Source: Mesostigma viride | Taxonomy: Eukaryota; Streptophyta; Mesostigmatophyceae; Mesostigmatales; Mesostigmataceae | DNA length: 64,000 bases | Direction: 5' to 3' | Assembly: GCA_009746045.1 (NCBI GenBank) | Contig: RPFO01000406.1 | Span: 2,158,287-2,222,286, forward strand | The notes under the pieces: generated by a model | Told to the model about the DNA's origin: nothing | Databases searched by the model: none | Seen by the model: only the letters and a program-made list of their open reading frames with translations | Part shown: positions 19,339 through 29,482 of the stretch, piece after piece | How positions within the stretch are numbered: position 1 is the stretch's first letter | Layout of the letters: each line of letters begins with the position of its first letter | Translations under genes and position numbers: made by a program

Positions 19339-20036
19339 AGTTAACGCCAAGCGCATTGGCGTGATCCTGATTCGGCATATCTCTGCGATTCCAGCGGCAC
19401 CGGAACGAGTTCATTCCGACAAGTATCAAGAAAGTTATGGCGTTCCGACTTCCCGGTCGCGCGCGAGCGCGAGCCGGCTGTTCTTCTAAGTCGGACGTGA
19501 ATATTTGCCGACGACATATGGGGTCGACAGTAATTCCTGGGCTGACAGGAATTAGGTGCTGTACCTACGACGGTATTGGATTAATACGTCGTACGCAGGA
19601 AATAGGAACCTTAACCTGTGGTCTGTTGGTACCGCAGGCTTAGTCCTGGACTTCTAGGTGCAGATGCAATAATCACTGTGGTGACTGTACTCTGTGGTCA
19701 CTGTGCCTGTATGGCAGACCTACTGTATAGGAGCTGGGCGCTGTACAGGTAGTGAATACTGTACCGGGAGTGTTATTACTGAGCAGGCCTCCTAGGCTGC
19801 TCAGGACTAGCAAGCACAGTGCACAAGTATATAAACAATAGGCCAGTGCCAAATGGGCATCTCTTGCGAGCCCGCCTCACGTGTTGTGCCTTGACTTGGC
19901 AAGCTCGTGTGCAAGCCTCAAGTGTTGAGCGCTGTAAACATTATCCGATTTAACAAAGCTCCGTTTCCAACCATATTCACACATTGCTGCATTGCAACCA
20001 TATCCTTCACATTGCGTGTGCGAAGAACGCTTAACT
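19339..20036 (+). repeat. Copia-1 3' LTR
   Basis: 698 bp, nearly identical to 12007-12702. It follows the polypurine tract and is followed by the ATTGG target duplication at 20037-20041, after which the Gypsy-1 3' UTR resumes. Confidence 0.9.
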
Positions 20037-20165
20037 ATTGGTGCTTTGTATCTGGGATGGTCTATCGATTGTGTTGGTGTGTGTTGGGTGCATTAGGTTT
20101 TTCCTACCCCTTCGTTTCCTCCCTGTGCGTAGGGAGAGGGCTCCCTACCTTTGTGGGGGGGGAGG

Positions 20166-20737
20166 TGTTACGTCGCGTAACAATTCGTGTAGTTACGGAC
20201 GTAAATTAGGTCTTTTGCCTCGGTTGTCCCTAGGTTTACGTTTAGGCTCCTACCGGGACATTATTGTCTTCGTAACAGTACTGTGGTACATTGGGTGCCG
20301 TTGGGCGCCGCGCCGCGTACTTTACTAGTGGTCCTGATCCTGTGGTAGAATGTAGTGGACCAGCGTGCATCAGTAGATGTAGTGGACCAGCGTGCATCTG
20401 TAGGCGAGGGCCATGTCGGCCCGAGCGTGTTGGACCGTTGGTGACCATTTATGCGCGTTCTACCCCTTGTGTGTGCACTCGGCGTGTGTTAAGTGAATTG
20501 ACACATTTAGGCTTGGGTCACGGCAGTGTAGTTGTGTTTCCTTCCTCTATTCCTGGAGTAAACGGGTTTTGGTAAATGGTTGTATGGCGTATTATAGCAA
20601 CACTTACGTTAATGCATTGAGATCAGCTCCGTCACGTTCGTCTTTCGCCAGAGGGTTAAGTAGAGGAGGCCTGACCAGTTTAGGTAGTATCAGGCCCATT
20701 AGAGGTAGAGGTGGAGGTAGATATCCGCGGCGTAACA
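20166..20737 (+). repeat. Gypsy-1 3' LTR
   Basis: 572 bp starting TGTTACGTCGCG and ending GGCGTAACA, with inverted TGTTACG/CGTAACA ends. It is preceded by a G-rich polypurine tract (20154-20165). It matches, in inverted orientation, the Gypsy-2 5' LTR at 28899-29471. Inside is a short tandem duplication (ATGTAGTGGACCAGCGTGCA, twice). Immediately after its end the sequence turns into the interrupted Gypsy-2 reverse transcriptase, so Gypsy-1 inserted into Gypsy-2. Confidence 0.88.
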
Positions 20738-21534
20738 CTCAGATAGGGAAACAGAGGAGAAGGAAGGATCCTTTAGATCAGAGGACACCTGAGGAAGGTG
20801 AGAATTTCCCATAACAGGTCTAAGCACTTCATTCATTAACATTTGAAAAGAGGCAGGCGAGTTACAGAGTCCCATAGCCGCTACTCTAAACTGGTAATGA
20901 CCAAAAGGGGTAGCAAAGGCGGTTTTATGGCAATCCTCAGGAGCTATCCGCAACTGCCAAAAACCATCCGCACAATCCAGTACTGTGAAACAAGTGGAAC
21001 CTTTAACCTTATTAAATATGTCATCAATACGAGGTAGAGGATATTTAGACTTCACAGTAATATCATTCAACTTCCTATAATCAGTAACTAGGCGAAACTT
21101 GCCATTTGGCTTAGGAACTAATAGGACACCAGCTGAGTAGGGGGAGTTACTAGGCTCTATCAATCCTGCTTCTAATAGCGACACTAAAATCTGTTTTAGT
21201 TCCTTTAATTCAGTAGGGCCCATTCTATACATCGGAGAGTGCGTAGGAACTGCACCGTCCTTAATAACTACACGGTGTAAAACAGAACGAGGAGGAGGAT
21301 AGGAAGGAGTCTTTTCTTCAAAAACTTTTGAGGAATCTATCACAGCCATGTATCTTACTATTTCATTTTCAGTAAATCCCACTCCTATTGTATCCACTGT
21401 GTTTATATCTATATCCACACTATTATTAGGGATAGGTATCTCCTGTACTTCTAACTGAAGGAACATACATAATAAATATCCATATTCCTTTAGTTCAGAA
21501 CGCAACTCATCATTGGACATTAATACTTCAGGTA
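20738..21534 (-). pseudogene. pol: Gypsy-2 reverse transcriptase fragment
   Basis: Minus-strand open frame homologous codon for codon to Gypsy-1 pol from MSNDELRSELK through LVTDYRKLN, FTVLDCADGFWQLR and NSPASFQMLMNEV to SVSLSE. There it is cut by the Gypsy-1 3' LTR, just before the catalytic YLDD. Upstream it is cut by the hAT element at 21535. Confidence 0.87.
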
Positions 21535-21823
21535 CCAGGTTGGAAAATACGTGTGCGGGGTATAATACGTGGACTTAAAATACGCGTATTATACGTGGGG
21601 GGTATAAAATACGCCGTGGTAAAATGCGCGACAGTTTTTGTGGTCCAATTGTCAGTCACCCAATTAGCACGCTCCTTGATGATGGTCATTCAGTTATTAC
21701 AACTGAAATTTGGTGTATATGCTTATTTATTAGCATCTTCCATTTATGCCCTGCAATCCTATCTGATTATGATTTGTTAAATGCAGGGGGGAGCATGCTG
21801 CAACGGGAATAGTAAGGATTCAA

Positions 21824-22428
21824 TTAATTAATTGATTGTAAGGAAAGCCATCCACTATATAATGCATGAGAGGACATAAGACACAACTTCCGAGAAGGAG
21901 GGGTGACGTGCCCTCCTTTGTACTGGATCATGCCGGCCACCATCTGCTTGAAAGAGGCGCTCTCAGCCGCATTGAAGCAATGCCGTTCTCGATAAAAAAT
22001 TCGGCAGCCAGCAGCTGGACACCTTTCTCGTCGACGGGAACCAGCCATTTGGTGATGCTCAGCTGGCCTTTGCTGGGAACCGACGACAAGTCAGCCGGCG
22101 CAGCTGCCCCTCCCATCTCCGCCATTGCCCTGTTCAAATTGTGCTGCTTCTTGGCGTCTGACTGCTGCGACTTGTTGTTATACATCCTGAGAAACCTGCT
22201 CCGGATATTCGGTGGAATTTTGTCGCAGGGTAACATCCCTTCCCCTGCGATTCCGGCAAAGTGTGCACGGACTCGGAATACGCTGATTGCCCCCGCCCCG
22301 TATGAGAACTTCTTGTTGCAAAATGAGCAGAACTTATTCGACACAAACTGCGTTTTGTTACTAACAGCATCTGTGACTGCTTCTTTCTTCTCGAGAACGA
22401 AATCCCATTCAGGCCCTTTCTTCTTCAT
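21824..22428 (-). pseudogene. hAT transposase N-terminal fragment with BED zinc finger
   Basis: From ATG at 22428 on the minus strand the frame encodes a BED-type finger (CSFCNKKFS, then RVRAHFAGIAG with the pairing His) and the hAT-typical QLSITKWLVP and FFIENGIAS segment. A frame change near 21950-22000 moves the reading into a second frame continuing SASFKQMVAGMIQ and TPPSRK, after which homology ends. The catalytic core and dimerisation region are absent, so the element cannot move on its own. Confidence 0.72.
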
Positions 22429-22490
22429 GGCTGCAAATCGAAAATGGCTGCACACTGTCGCACAGTCGCACTGGCCTCGTCGTCGCTATA

Positions 22491-22945
22491 CCGTAGTGGC
22501 TCAAAACCCTTTGCGAATTAATATTTTTTCGAGGGTTTTTCTGCATGGTTTTGACACTTTGCGGGGAAAGTTCAGCACGTGTTAGGTAAACTTCGAGCCC
22601 GGGAGCTTGTTTATATTAGGGCACCTAGTTCAGTGTCTGACTTGGATTCTAACCTACCAAGTACATTAATTACCCACCAAGCGCAGTTCCTATCTGACAA
22701 TTAAATGAGTACCAGTATGACATAAGGCCCTAATCTTAATTAATAGGGCCCCTAATCAGTGCTAATAGGGCCCCTAATCAGTGCTAATAGGGCCCATCTA
22801 GCTGCGCCGCGGCCTGCAGCCAGAAACAGGTGTAGCGGCGCTGCCCGGTTTTCATACTTTACGGGGTAAATTGGAGCATTATTTTAGCACTTTTCGGGGG
22901 GTCATTCGAAAATATTAATTCGCAAAGGGTTTTGAGCCACTACGG
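22491..22945. mobile_element. 455-bp MITE with long inverted ends, TA target
   Basis: The ends CCGTAGTGGCTCAAAACCC and its exact reverse complement continue as imperfect inverted repeats for about 90 bp. TA flanks both sides (22489-22490, 22946-22947), as in Tc1/mariner-type MITEs. It sits upstream of the hAT transposase start and contains short tandem copies of CTAATCAGTGCTAATAGGGC at about 22741-22795. No coding capacity. Confidence 0.7.
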
Positions 22946-23296
22946 TATTGCATTACACCGTCAGTAGCACAGCTGGCATTTGCTGGCACACTGTTATTTA
23001 TGCGTTATGTACCTAGTCCTAGCTGTCTCCTACCGGCCAAACATTTTGCAAGGCTTGCGCTGTATGAAAAGAACTGTACGCATCTACTTCTAGTAGTAAA
23101 AATCTCAAATGTGCAGTGAGCGCGCCGCGCCCAGAACCTGGGCACCGCGCCAGTGCCCGCTGCCCGCTGGTACCCCCGAAAAATTCTAAGTCCAAACCGC
23201 GTGGTCAGACGTAAAATACGCGTAAAATACGTCGAGGCCCATAATATGCTTTATCCCGCATTTTATCGCAAAAGTGCGGCGTACAGACCAACCCGG

Positions 23297-23898
23297 TTCA
23301 GGTATAGGTCTTACAGGAGGATCAACAGGTGTAGGAGGAGTAATATCTACCAAGGATAAATTTTCCAATCTATAATGACGTTCCGGTACCCAGTAAGAGC
23401 TATCTGGAAACCAGATGACCATGGTATCATAATTAATAGTAATCTTATTATCCTGGTGCCAATCTAATCCTAGTAATACATCAGCGGTAGTGATAGGGCC
23501 TATAGTGGCCGTCAGGTTGACAGTACGTCCTTGTATAACCATGGGAAGGGACACCGTACCCGGGGAATGACTGGTGCGACCATCAGCATAATGAACAGTG
23601 ACGGGTTTGGTGTGAGGGGTAGGGACTAGTCCTAAACGCCTAACTAGGGCCTCGCTCACAAAGGAGTTAGCCGCACCGCTATCTACCAACACAGAGACAT
23701 TCAAGAGTTCATCAGCGTGCAAGAAGGGGTCTACAACAGTGTGAGGGACGGTTAAACCACCATTCAAGAACATAAGAGGACGCACACGTAGTGGTAGGGA
23801 AGATTCAGCTCCTACAGAGGTTATAAAAACAGGCAGGCAAAAATTTTTATCTGGGGTACTATCTAAGGACCTGTCCAGGTTACCCCCGGCTGACAGGC
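23297..23898 (-). pseudogene. pol: Gypsy-2 protease region of pol
   Basis: Minus-strand frame homologous to Gypsy-1 2623-3205: LVDSGAANSFVSEALV with the catalytic D-S-G, then LLGLDWHQDN and the segment up to TPVDPPVRP, where the hAT element interrupts. It differs from Gypsy-1 by few residues (for example N for S after DSGAA). Confidence 0.85.
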
Positions 23899-24311
23899 CT
23901 ACTGTTCCCCCTCCCCCCCCAAATCCATAGGAACTAACCCCGACGAAGACCCTGGCGAAAAAGCCACTGCTGGAGGGTCACGAGGGAGCGAAGAGGGTGC
24001 GGGAGCCTGATTATCATAGGGGAACCCTGGGGGCCCTGCCTGCACAGCATTCAGCCTACTAGGGGTAGCTGAGGGAATGCGTCCTGATGTAGGACGAATA
24101 GGAGCACGCTGAGGGGTACGAGGAGGGCGTGCGTCGGGATGAGGGGGAGCACCCGAAAGGAACTTGGGGCACTCACGTTTAAGATGACCTACTTCCTTAC
24201 AATGATAGCATGTGATATGAGAGACATCAAGAGCTGATAGATCAGTAACACAGATATCTAATTCTTCTACATAGGAGTTCTCCTCCTCAGGGGTAAGGAT
24301 AATATTATTAA
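23899..24311 (-). pseudogene. gag: Gypsy-2 Gag C-terminal part with zinc knuckle
   Basis: Minus-strand frame from the TTAA site to a stop at 23899, containing NNIILTPEEENSYVEELDI, the zinc knuckle CYHCKEVGHLKREC and the Pro-rich tail. It ends MDLGGEGEQ, whereas Gypsy-1 ends GRGNSRPVSRG, because the G-run at the junction has eight G here and seven there. Confidence 0.87.
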
Positions 24312-26573
24312 GGGGTCCGGACGGACCGGAATTATTTCGCGCCAAAAAATTCGCGCCGGTACCCGTCACGTGAAATTGTGGTGCACGATGCGCGTAACCC
24401 TTGCGCCAAGTTGGCCATGGCGACGTGCGTTAGGTAATAAATGCAGTAATATGGCAATAAGACCGCAGAAAATTATGCAGATGCGTCAAATTAAAGTTTC
24501 ATCATGATCTTGCGTAGCCGAAGATGCATTATTGACGAGATCGATGCCATTTTTCATCCGCGTTTGCGAGGGGGTCTGGCCCGGAAATCTTGCCGCAACG
24601 AATAAGCAGCAATACATGCCTACAGCGATAATTACAAAGGTTCTTAGTCCCTAGCGATGCAGAAAGCAACGTTCATTAACGGGGAGATTGAAAATGTTAA
24701 AGAACCTTTTATTTTATTACTTTTCCTCGTCATTTTCGGAAAGAAAACGCCAGGTCCTGCTTTATGCGCTGTCAACCCGTCCATGGGTGGCTGGCATTTC
24801 TTGCGCGCCTTGTCAGGAAAGATAGCATGCCATTGTACGTCTATTATCCAGTGGTTACCCCCGAAGTCTATTGCGTTTAGAAATCCCTTTATTCTAAGCT
24901 TTCAGCACGGTTTCCTGGAAGGGTGCGTTGTTTTGTTCGCCGCTTGCTGCATGCACGTCTCTAGTTTTCCGGCAGCTTTCAACCGATTCGCTTACGTTAT
25001 GCGTGGCAAGCTCTGAAATCCTGTCTAGGATTGATTTGGGTAATATCAAGGTAAGCTGCTACGTTAATGTAATGATATATGGAAGGATTTGGATGGCAGA
25101 GTGCTTATATTGCATATTCAACACGTACCCCGGCATGCCTCGAGGGCGGCATGCAACAAGCTGGCGAGCATATGAACCGTGCGTCTCAACGTGCTGGGAA
25201 ACAAGGTGGCTATACTTCTCTTGCTGGCCATGCTTTGTATATGTGTAAGCTATGCTTACGTGTGTGTTCTCTTTAGATTTGTGGATCACAGCCACTATGC
25301 ATCACAATCAATGTGCTCTCAAGGATGCTAGCCATGCTTATGAGGATGGCTGCAAGCCATTTCTCTTATGGCTTTGCTGTATTTCGTGTTTGCGCTTACA
25401 GTTCTGTTTTGTTGGTTGGTTTTTGAACGGGGTGATGTGAACCTGCAGGGTTAGAACATTGTGTTATTATTGCTGGTTGATTGAGGCATCATCCTCTACT
25501 CTAAGTCAGCATAGCACGTGTATATGAGCATGCTGTTTATGCACCTTATTGTTGAGCATGGTTTACAACCATGGTGAGGTGTGGGGTGTGGCTAGCATGT
25601 ACGAGTCACCCATCTAATCCCACATGTTTCTGTTGCTATTGAACGTTGCTTGGGCCTCTAAACATTTCTGTTATTACCAATGAAGATTGCCAACTATGCT
25701 ACCATAGTGTGGTGCTGCATGCTATGAATGACCTCTCTAGTACTCAAGGCTCATGCTCAGCTTGATCCTGCATTTGGTGGCTGTTTGTATAACTCAATTG
25801 GCAGCCGTCTATGTTAGGATTCTGATGATTTGTGGTGGGCAGGTGATGAAAAGGGTTATGTTTGAGCTCATGCCAGTCTATACTAGGGTTGAGGGGTGGC
25901 AGTTGAGGACACTAGTTTATGCCATCAGTCTAGCTCAGAATGACCTGAATTTTGATTCCAAGATAGTTTGCATGATAAATAACTTGCTGGCACCTTGTTT
26001 GCCCCACTTGGTGGTGGGCAAGGTTGTGATTGGTGCAGCCATTTGGCATAAAACCGTATTTTCGTGCATTTTTTTTTTTCATACAAAAGTGATGCCTGTT
26101 CACATACGTGGTCAGAATGAGCTGAAAATTGGTCCCATTGATATTCCCACCCTGTGGAAGTTATCTATATCTCCCTGGGCCCAACCCACGCGCATTTGAT
26201 TTGATTTTTTTTTTTTAGTCACAAAAAAGACGTATTTTTCGGTAAACTGCCAAAGTATGCCCAGACGTGCGATTTTGGTGCTGCAAATTAGCTCCATTCC
26301 TTGGTCTGGGTGGGGATTTGACTGGAATATGGTGTTTGGTACACAAGTGTGGGGGGGTTGTCCTAGGCAATCCGTGCTTTTAGGGGGTGTGCGCGCCAAA
26401 AAAAGCTCCCTGCACATGTATTGTGATGGGCCTTGAACTCAAAAAGTAGCCAGATGTGCACATGCCCAAGGGTCATATTTATGGTCCCCCATCATAATTT
26501 GCATTGCCAGCATGGGTATTGAGTGCAAAACATGTGTATTCAATTTGGGGGGGGGCAGGTCCGTCCGGACCCC
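24312..26573. mobile_element. TTAA-target DNA transposon (copy B) in Gypsy-2 gag
   Basis: 2262-bp insertion flanked by TTAA (24308-24311, 26574-26577) with perfect 16-bp inverted ends GGGGTCCGGACGGACC. The sequence next to the left end resembles the right subterminal region of the insertion at 4636-7274. No transposase or conserved protein is visible, and the internal sequence is AT-rich and apparently non-coding. Non-autonomous Kolobok- or piggyBac-type element. Confidence 0.8.
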
Positions 26574-27910
26574 TTAATACGGGAACGGGTAGGAAGAGAA
26601 GGGGTGGTGAAGAAATCTGCTACACGCAAGAGATGCTGGCGCACATGCTTGAGGGGCAGATCAGTAAAACGGTAGGCAGAGAACTGGCGCTTGACTTCAC
26701 GTAATAAGGGTCTACTGAGGCCTTGGAGGAAGCGAGCACGTACTTCTGCACCCGACAAATCTCTAATTCGTACCATCTGAGCATCAAACTCTTTCATATA
26801 CTCCTTAAATGATTTAGTACCCTGCTGCAAGGTACCAAAGGCTAATCTATCCTGCCAATCTGAATCAGGAGGGACTAAATGGTTCTCTAAACGCTTAAAC
26901 AATTCTGCTACAGAGTTAGGGTAGGCATGAGAGGCCAAGGACTCACACTGAATGAGGTTAGCAAGCTCAGGAGTAATACAGGTTGTAAGATAGTGAGGAA
27001 CTAATACAGCATCAGAAAGACGCCATCTATTATGATTCTGCCACGACTCCGTGTTCTGGGTAAGCAACATAATAAAGGTGAAAAACTGTTGAGGGGTAGA
27101 CTTGACATCCAGCTTGGGAAGGTTAGCAAAGAGGGGAAGAGCAGGGGGCTTAGGGGGATTAGAAGAGTCAGTTTTTCCCATAGGGCCACTATCTTCCACT
27201 GCTACATAAGCGGGATAGAAGGAAGGAAGAGGAAAAGTCTTGGGTAGGGGTCTAGAAGGGGCCACCGTTTCAGGCTGGTGCCCATAAGAGAAGGGGACAG
27301 CATATTGCTCACGAAGAGAGGAATAGGCAAAATGATCATAATTTCTATCATCTAGGGGCATGGTGCTGAAATCACTGTTAACTTCTAAATCAGCCACACG
27401 GGTAGGGACCTGGGCTGCCTCATAGGCCGTCTCAGGGTAGGACCAGGAAGCAGGTGGGTAAAAGGGAACTGCACTAGGGCGTCCAGAAGGACCGACAGGG
27501 GCAGAGGCACGACCCGTGTTAAGAGCAGGCATGGAAGGCACAGGGTGGGAAGGAGGCCTAGAAACATTGTTAGTTAGTGAGGACCTGCTGGAGGGTTGAG
27601 CCAAGGTTGCAGGAGGGGCAGGGGCCTGGTTCAGGGTAAGGGAAGGGTCATCACTAAATCTGACCTGCATACGTTGACGTTGTTCATAGGTAGGAGGGGT
27701 AAGTGAGGGACGACGGCGACCACCAGCAATAGGAGAAGGAGGTGAGGTACGAAGATTACCTTGAGGAGTGAGATGGTGCACCGTTTCAAGTGAGTCCCGT
27801 AGGTTACCACGATTGTTATTATGGTTGTTAATATTATTATTATTATTATTATTACTCATAGTAGGAGTATTGGTAGGTATAGGCGACATGTTACCACCCA
27901 CTGGATCCAT
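26574..27910 (-). pseudogene. gag: Gypsy-2 Gag N-terminal part
   Basis: Minus-strand frame from ATG at 27910, homologous throughout to Gypsy-1 gag: Asn run, Pro/Ser-rich segment and capsid-like region down to PTRSRI, where the TTAA element interrupts. The remaining C-terminus is at 23899-24311. Apart from the insertion the frame is intact. Confidence 0.88.
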
Positions 27911-28001
27911 TTTTATTTAAGTAAATGAATAGGAATCTAAAAGAAGACAACAAAGGAAAAAGGAAAAACCTTGAAGGCCTGAAGCAAGAACAAAATTAAA
28001 A

Positions 28002-28394
28002 TCAATCCTTTTTAACAACAGTAATGGATAGTGAACCAAACTCCAACGTGAGAGGAGTATCTGAAACAGATGCAGATGCAGCCCGTTTAAGGGGAGAAGA
28101 AGGAGGGGTAGCAAAGACTAGAGCTTCTACTGGAGGACGACCATGAGGAATAGGGCGTACGTGCAGGCCTAAATCTGATTGGCTATGATCTATAAGGAAC
28201 TGCTGAGCTTCTTCGAAGGTCATAAATTTCTTATACCTAATTACGTTGTATACACGGTTCTGGACAATCTTCCTAGCGTCGGACCAAGAAAGGAAAATGG
28301 AGGACCATTGAGGCGTAATCACTACGTAATATTTAGCTAGACTATTATCACTAGAAGAATGGGAAGGAGCAGTAAAAGATCGCCGCTGGCTCAT
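28002..28394 (-). CDS. Pre-gag ORF with viroplasmin / RNase H1 N-terminal-like domain
   Basis: A 130-aa frame from ATG 28394, between the 5' LTR and gag. Residues about 22-65 match the pattern of the caulimovirus-VI / RNase H1 N-terminal domain: KYYVVITPQWSSIFLSW, then conserved Ala-Arg, RYKKFMTFEEAQQFL. In RNase H1 this small fold binds RNA/DNA hybrids, and in caulimoviruses it lies in the inclusion-body protein. The C-terminal half is Ser/Pro-rich and ends in VVKKD. A truncated copy without the domain lies at 516-737. It may help reverse transcription or bind template, which is inference. Confidence 0.72.
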   Translation of the reverse strand: MSQRRSFTAPSHSSSDNSLAKYYVVITPQWSSIFLSWSDARKIVQNRVYNVIRYKKFMTFEEAQQFLIDHSQSDLGLHVRPIPHGRPPVEALVFATPPSSPLKRAASASVSDTPLTLEFGSLSITVVKKD

Positions 28395-28898
28395 GGTAAC
28401 GCACCTTGTTCTTGAGTAGTCACGATAGGAGTGGAAGGGGTAGGAGTCGACTTAGCTGGGTTATCTGGATCACCGAAATGACGAGGGCGACAACGGTCCA
28501 GTGCTCGTAGTCCTAAAGTCAGCGACCCAGTGAATTTCTGCGAGTGCGGAAGTCTAATGAGCAGCAACACGAAGGAGAAGGTGTAGGTACTGCGACGCTA
28601 ATCGTCTCCGAACAGTAATACTCCCCTATCTATGACAGGAAACAGCCGTAAGCAGGAAAACAAGGCGAAGGACAGGCTAACTACGAAAGGGTTTATCCGC
28701 TGCGAGCAGGTCTAGCATCTAGGTAGAGCGTGTCCCGAAACGGGCAGCACGACGCTCCTAGCTTGAAGGCGACCCGCCCATTACCTATCAAGGACGTGTC
28801 GGCTTCGTATTCCTGGACGCGGAAGGGGTCTTGAAAAGGCGTATGTGGCAAGGGATCGTCGTCTTGTTCTCTACCTACTGAAGTTCCTCCGGAACCAT
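28395..28898 (-). promoter_or_regulatory. Gypsy-2 leader with primer-binding site
   Basis: Untranslated leader between the 5' LTR and the pre-gag ORF. One base after the LTR end the minus strand reads TGGTTCCGGAGGAAC (about 28883-28897), beginning with TGG as expected for pairing to a tRNA 3' CCA end. It is the likely minus-strand primer-binding site. Confidence 0.6.
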
Positions 28899-29471
28899 TG
28901 TTACGCCGCGGATATCTACCTCCACCTCTACCTCTAATGGGCCTGATACTACCTAAACTGGTCAGGCCTCCTCTACTCAACCCTCTGGCGAAAGACGAAC
29001 GTGACGGAGCTGATCTCAATGCATAAACGTATGTGATACTATAATACGCCATACAACCATTTATCAAAACCCGTTTACTCCAGGAATAGAGGAAGGAAAC
29101 ACAACTACACTGCCGTGACCCAAGCCTAAATGTGTTAATTCATTTAACACACGCCGAGTGCACACACGAGGGGTAGAACGTGCATAAATGGTCACCAACG
29201 GTCCAACACGCTCGGGCCGACATGGCCCTCGCCTACAGATGCACGCTGGTCCACTACATCTACAGATGCACGCTGGTCCACTACATTCTACCAAAGGATC
29301 AGGACCACTAGTAAAGTACGCGGCGCGGCGCCCCAAAGGCACCCAATGTACCACGGTACTGTTACGAGGACAATAGTGTCCCGGTAGGAGCCACACGTAA
29401 ACCTAGGGATAACCGAGGCAAAAGACCTAATTTACGTCCGTAACTACAACGAATTGTTACGCGACGTAACA
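28899..29471 (-). repeat. Gypsy-2 5' LTR
   Basis: 573 bp, reading TGTTACGTCGCG to GGCGTAACA on the minus strand. It is the inverted counterpart of the Gypsy-1 3' LTR with scattered differences, and contains the same ATGTAGTGGACCAGCGTGCA tandem duplication. Its outer end lies next to GAACCG and then the Copia-2 target duplication. Confidence 0.88.
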
Positions 29472-29482
29472 GAACCGAGCCT

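Larger units (their letters stand above)
12007..20036 (+). mobile_element. Copia-1: LTR retrotransposon with Gag-IN-PR-RT-RH order
   Basis: A complete element bounded by two LTRs (12007-12702 and 19339-20036) and flanked by the 5-bp duplication ATTGG (12002-12006, 20037-20041). It lies in the Gypsy-1 3' UTR in the same orientation. The LTRs start AGTTAAC and end TTAACT and differ at only about three positions, so insertion was recent. It contains an upstream ORF, a frameshifted gag and a long intact pol. The integrase precedes RT, which makes it copia-type, but the aspartic-protease-like domain lies between integrase and RT. Confidence 0.9.
21535..23296. mobile_element. hAT-like DNA transposon remnant
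   Basis: 1762 bp inserted in Gypsy-2 between protease and RT. It is flanked by an exact 8-bp duplication TTCAGGTA (21527-21534 and 23297-23304), the hAT signature. The termini are short inverted repeats CCAGGTTGG and CCGGGTTGG, and both subterminal regions contain AAAATACGCGTA-type repeats. It contains a broken BED-finger hAT transposase N-terminus on the minus strand and a nested 455-bp MITE. Confidence 0.8.
20738..29471 (-). mobile_element. Gypsy-2: 5' half of a sister chromovirus, minus strand
   Basis: From its 5' LTR (28899-29471) it reads leftward through the pre-gag ORF, gag, protease and part of RT, and stops at 20738 where Gypsy-1 is inserted. The rest of its pol and its 3' LTR must lie left of this window. 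It is very close in sequence to Gypsy-1 and carries a hAT-like element (21535-23296) and a TTAA element (24312-26573). Confidence 0.85.

Noticed and set aside
24657-26199. Short plus-strand ORFs within TTAA element B
   Set aside because: No conserved motif, AT-rich, and broken; best read as non-coding transposon filler.
20166-29471. 570-bp terminal inverted repeats of a DIRS-like element
   Set aside because: The inverted pair is the Gypsy-1 3' LTR and the Gypsy-2 5' LTR of two oppositely oriented copies; no tyrosine recombinase is present, and Gypsy-1 has a DDE integrase.
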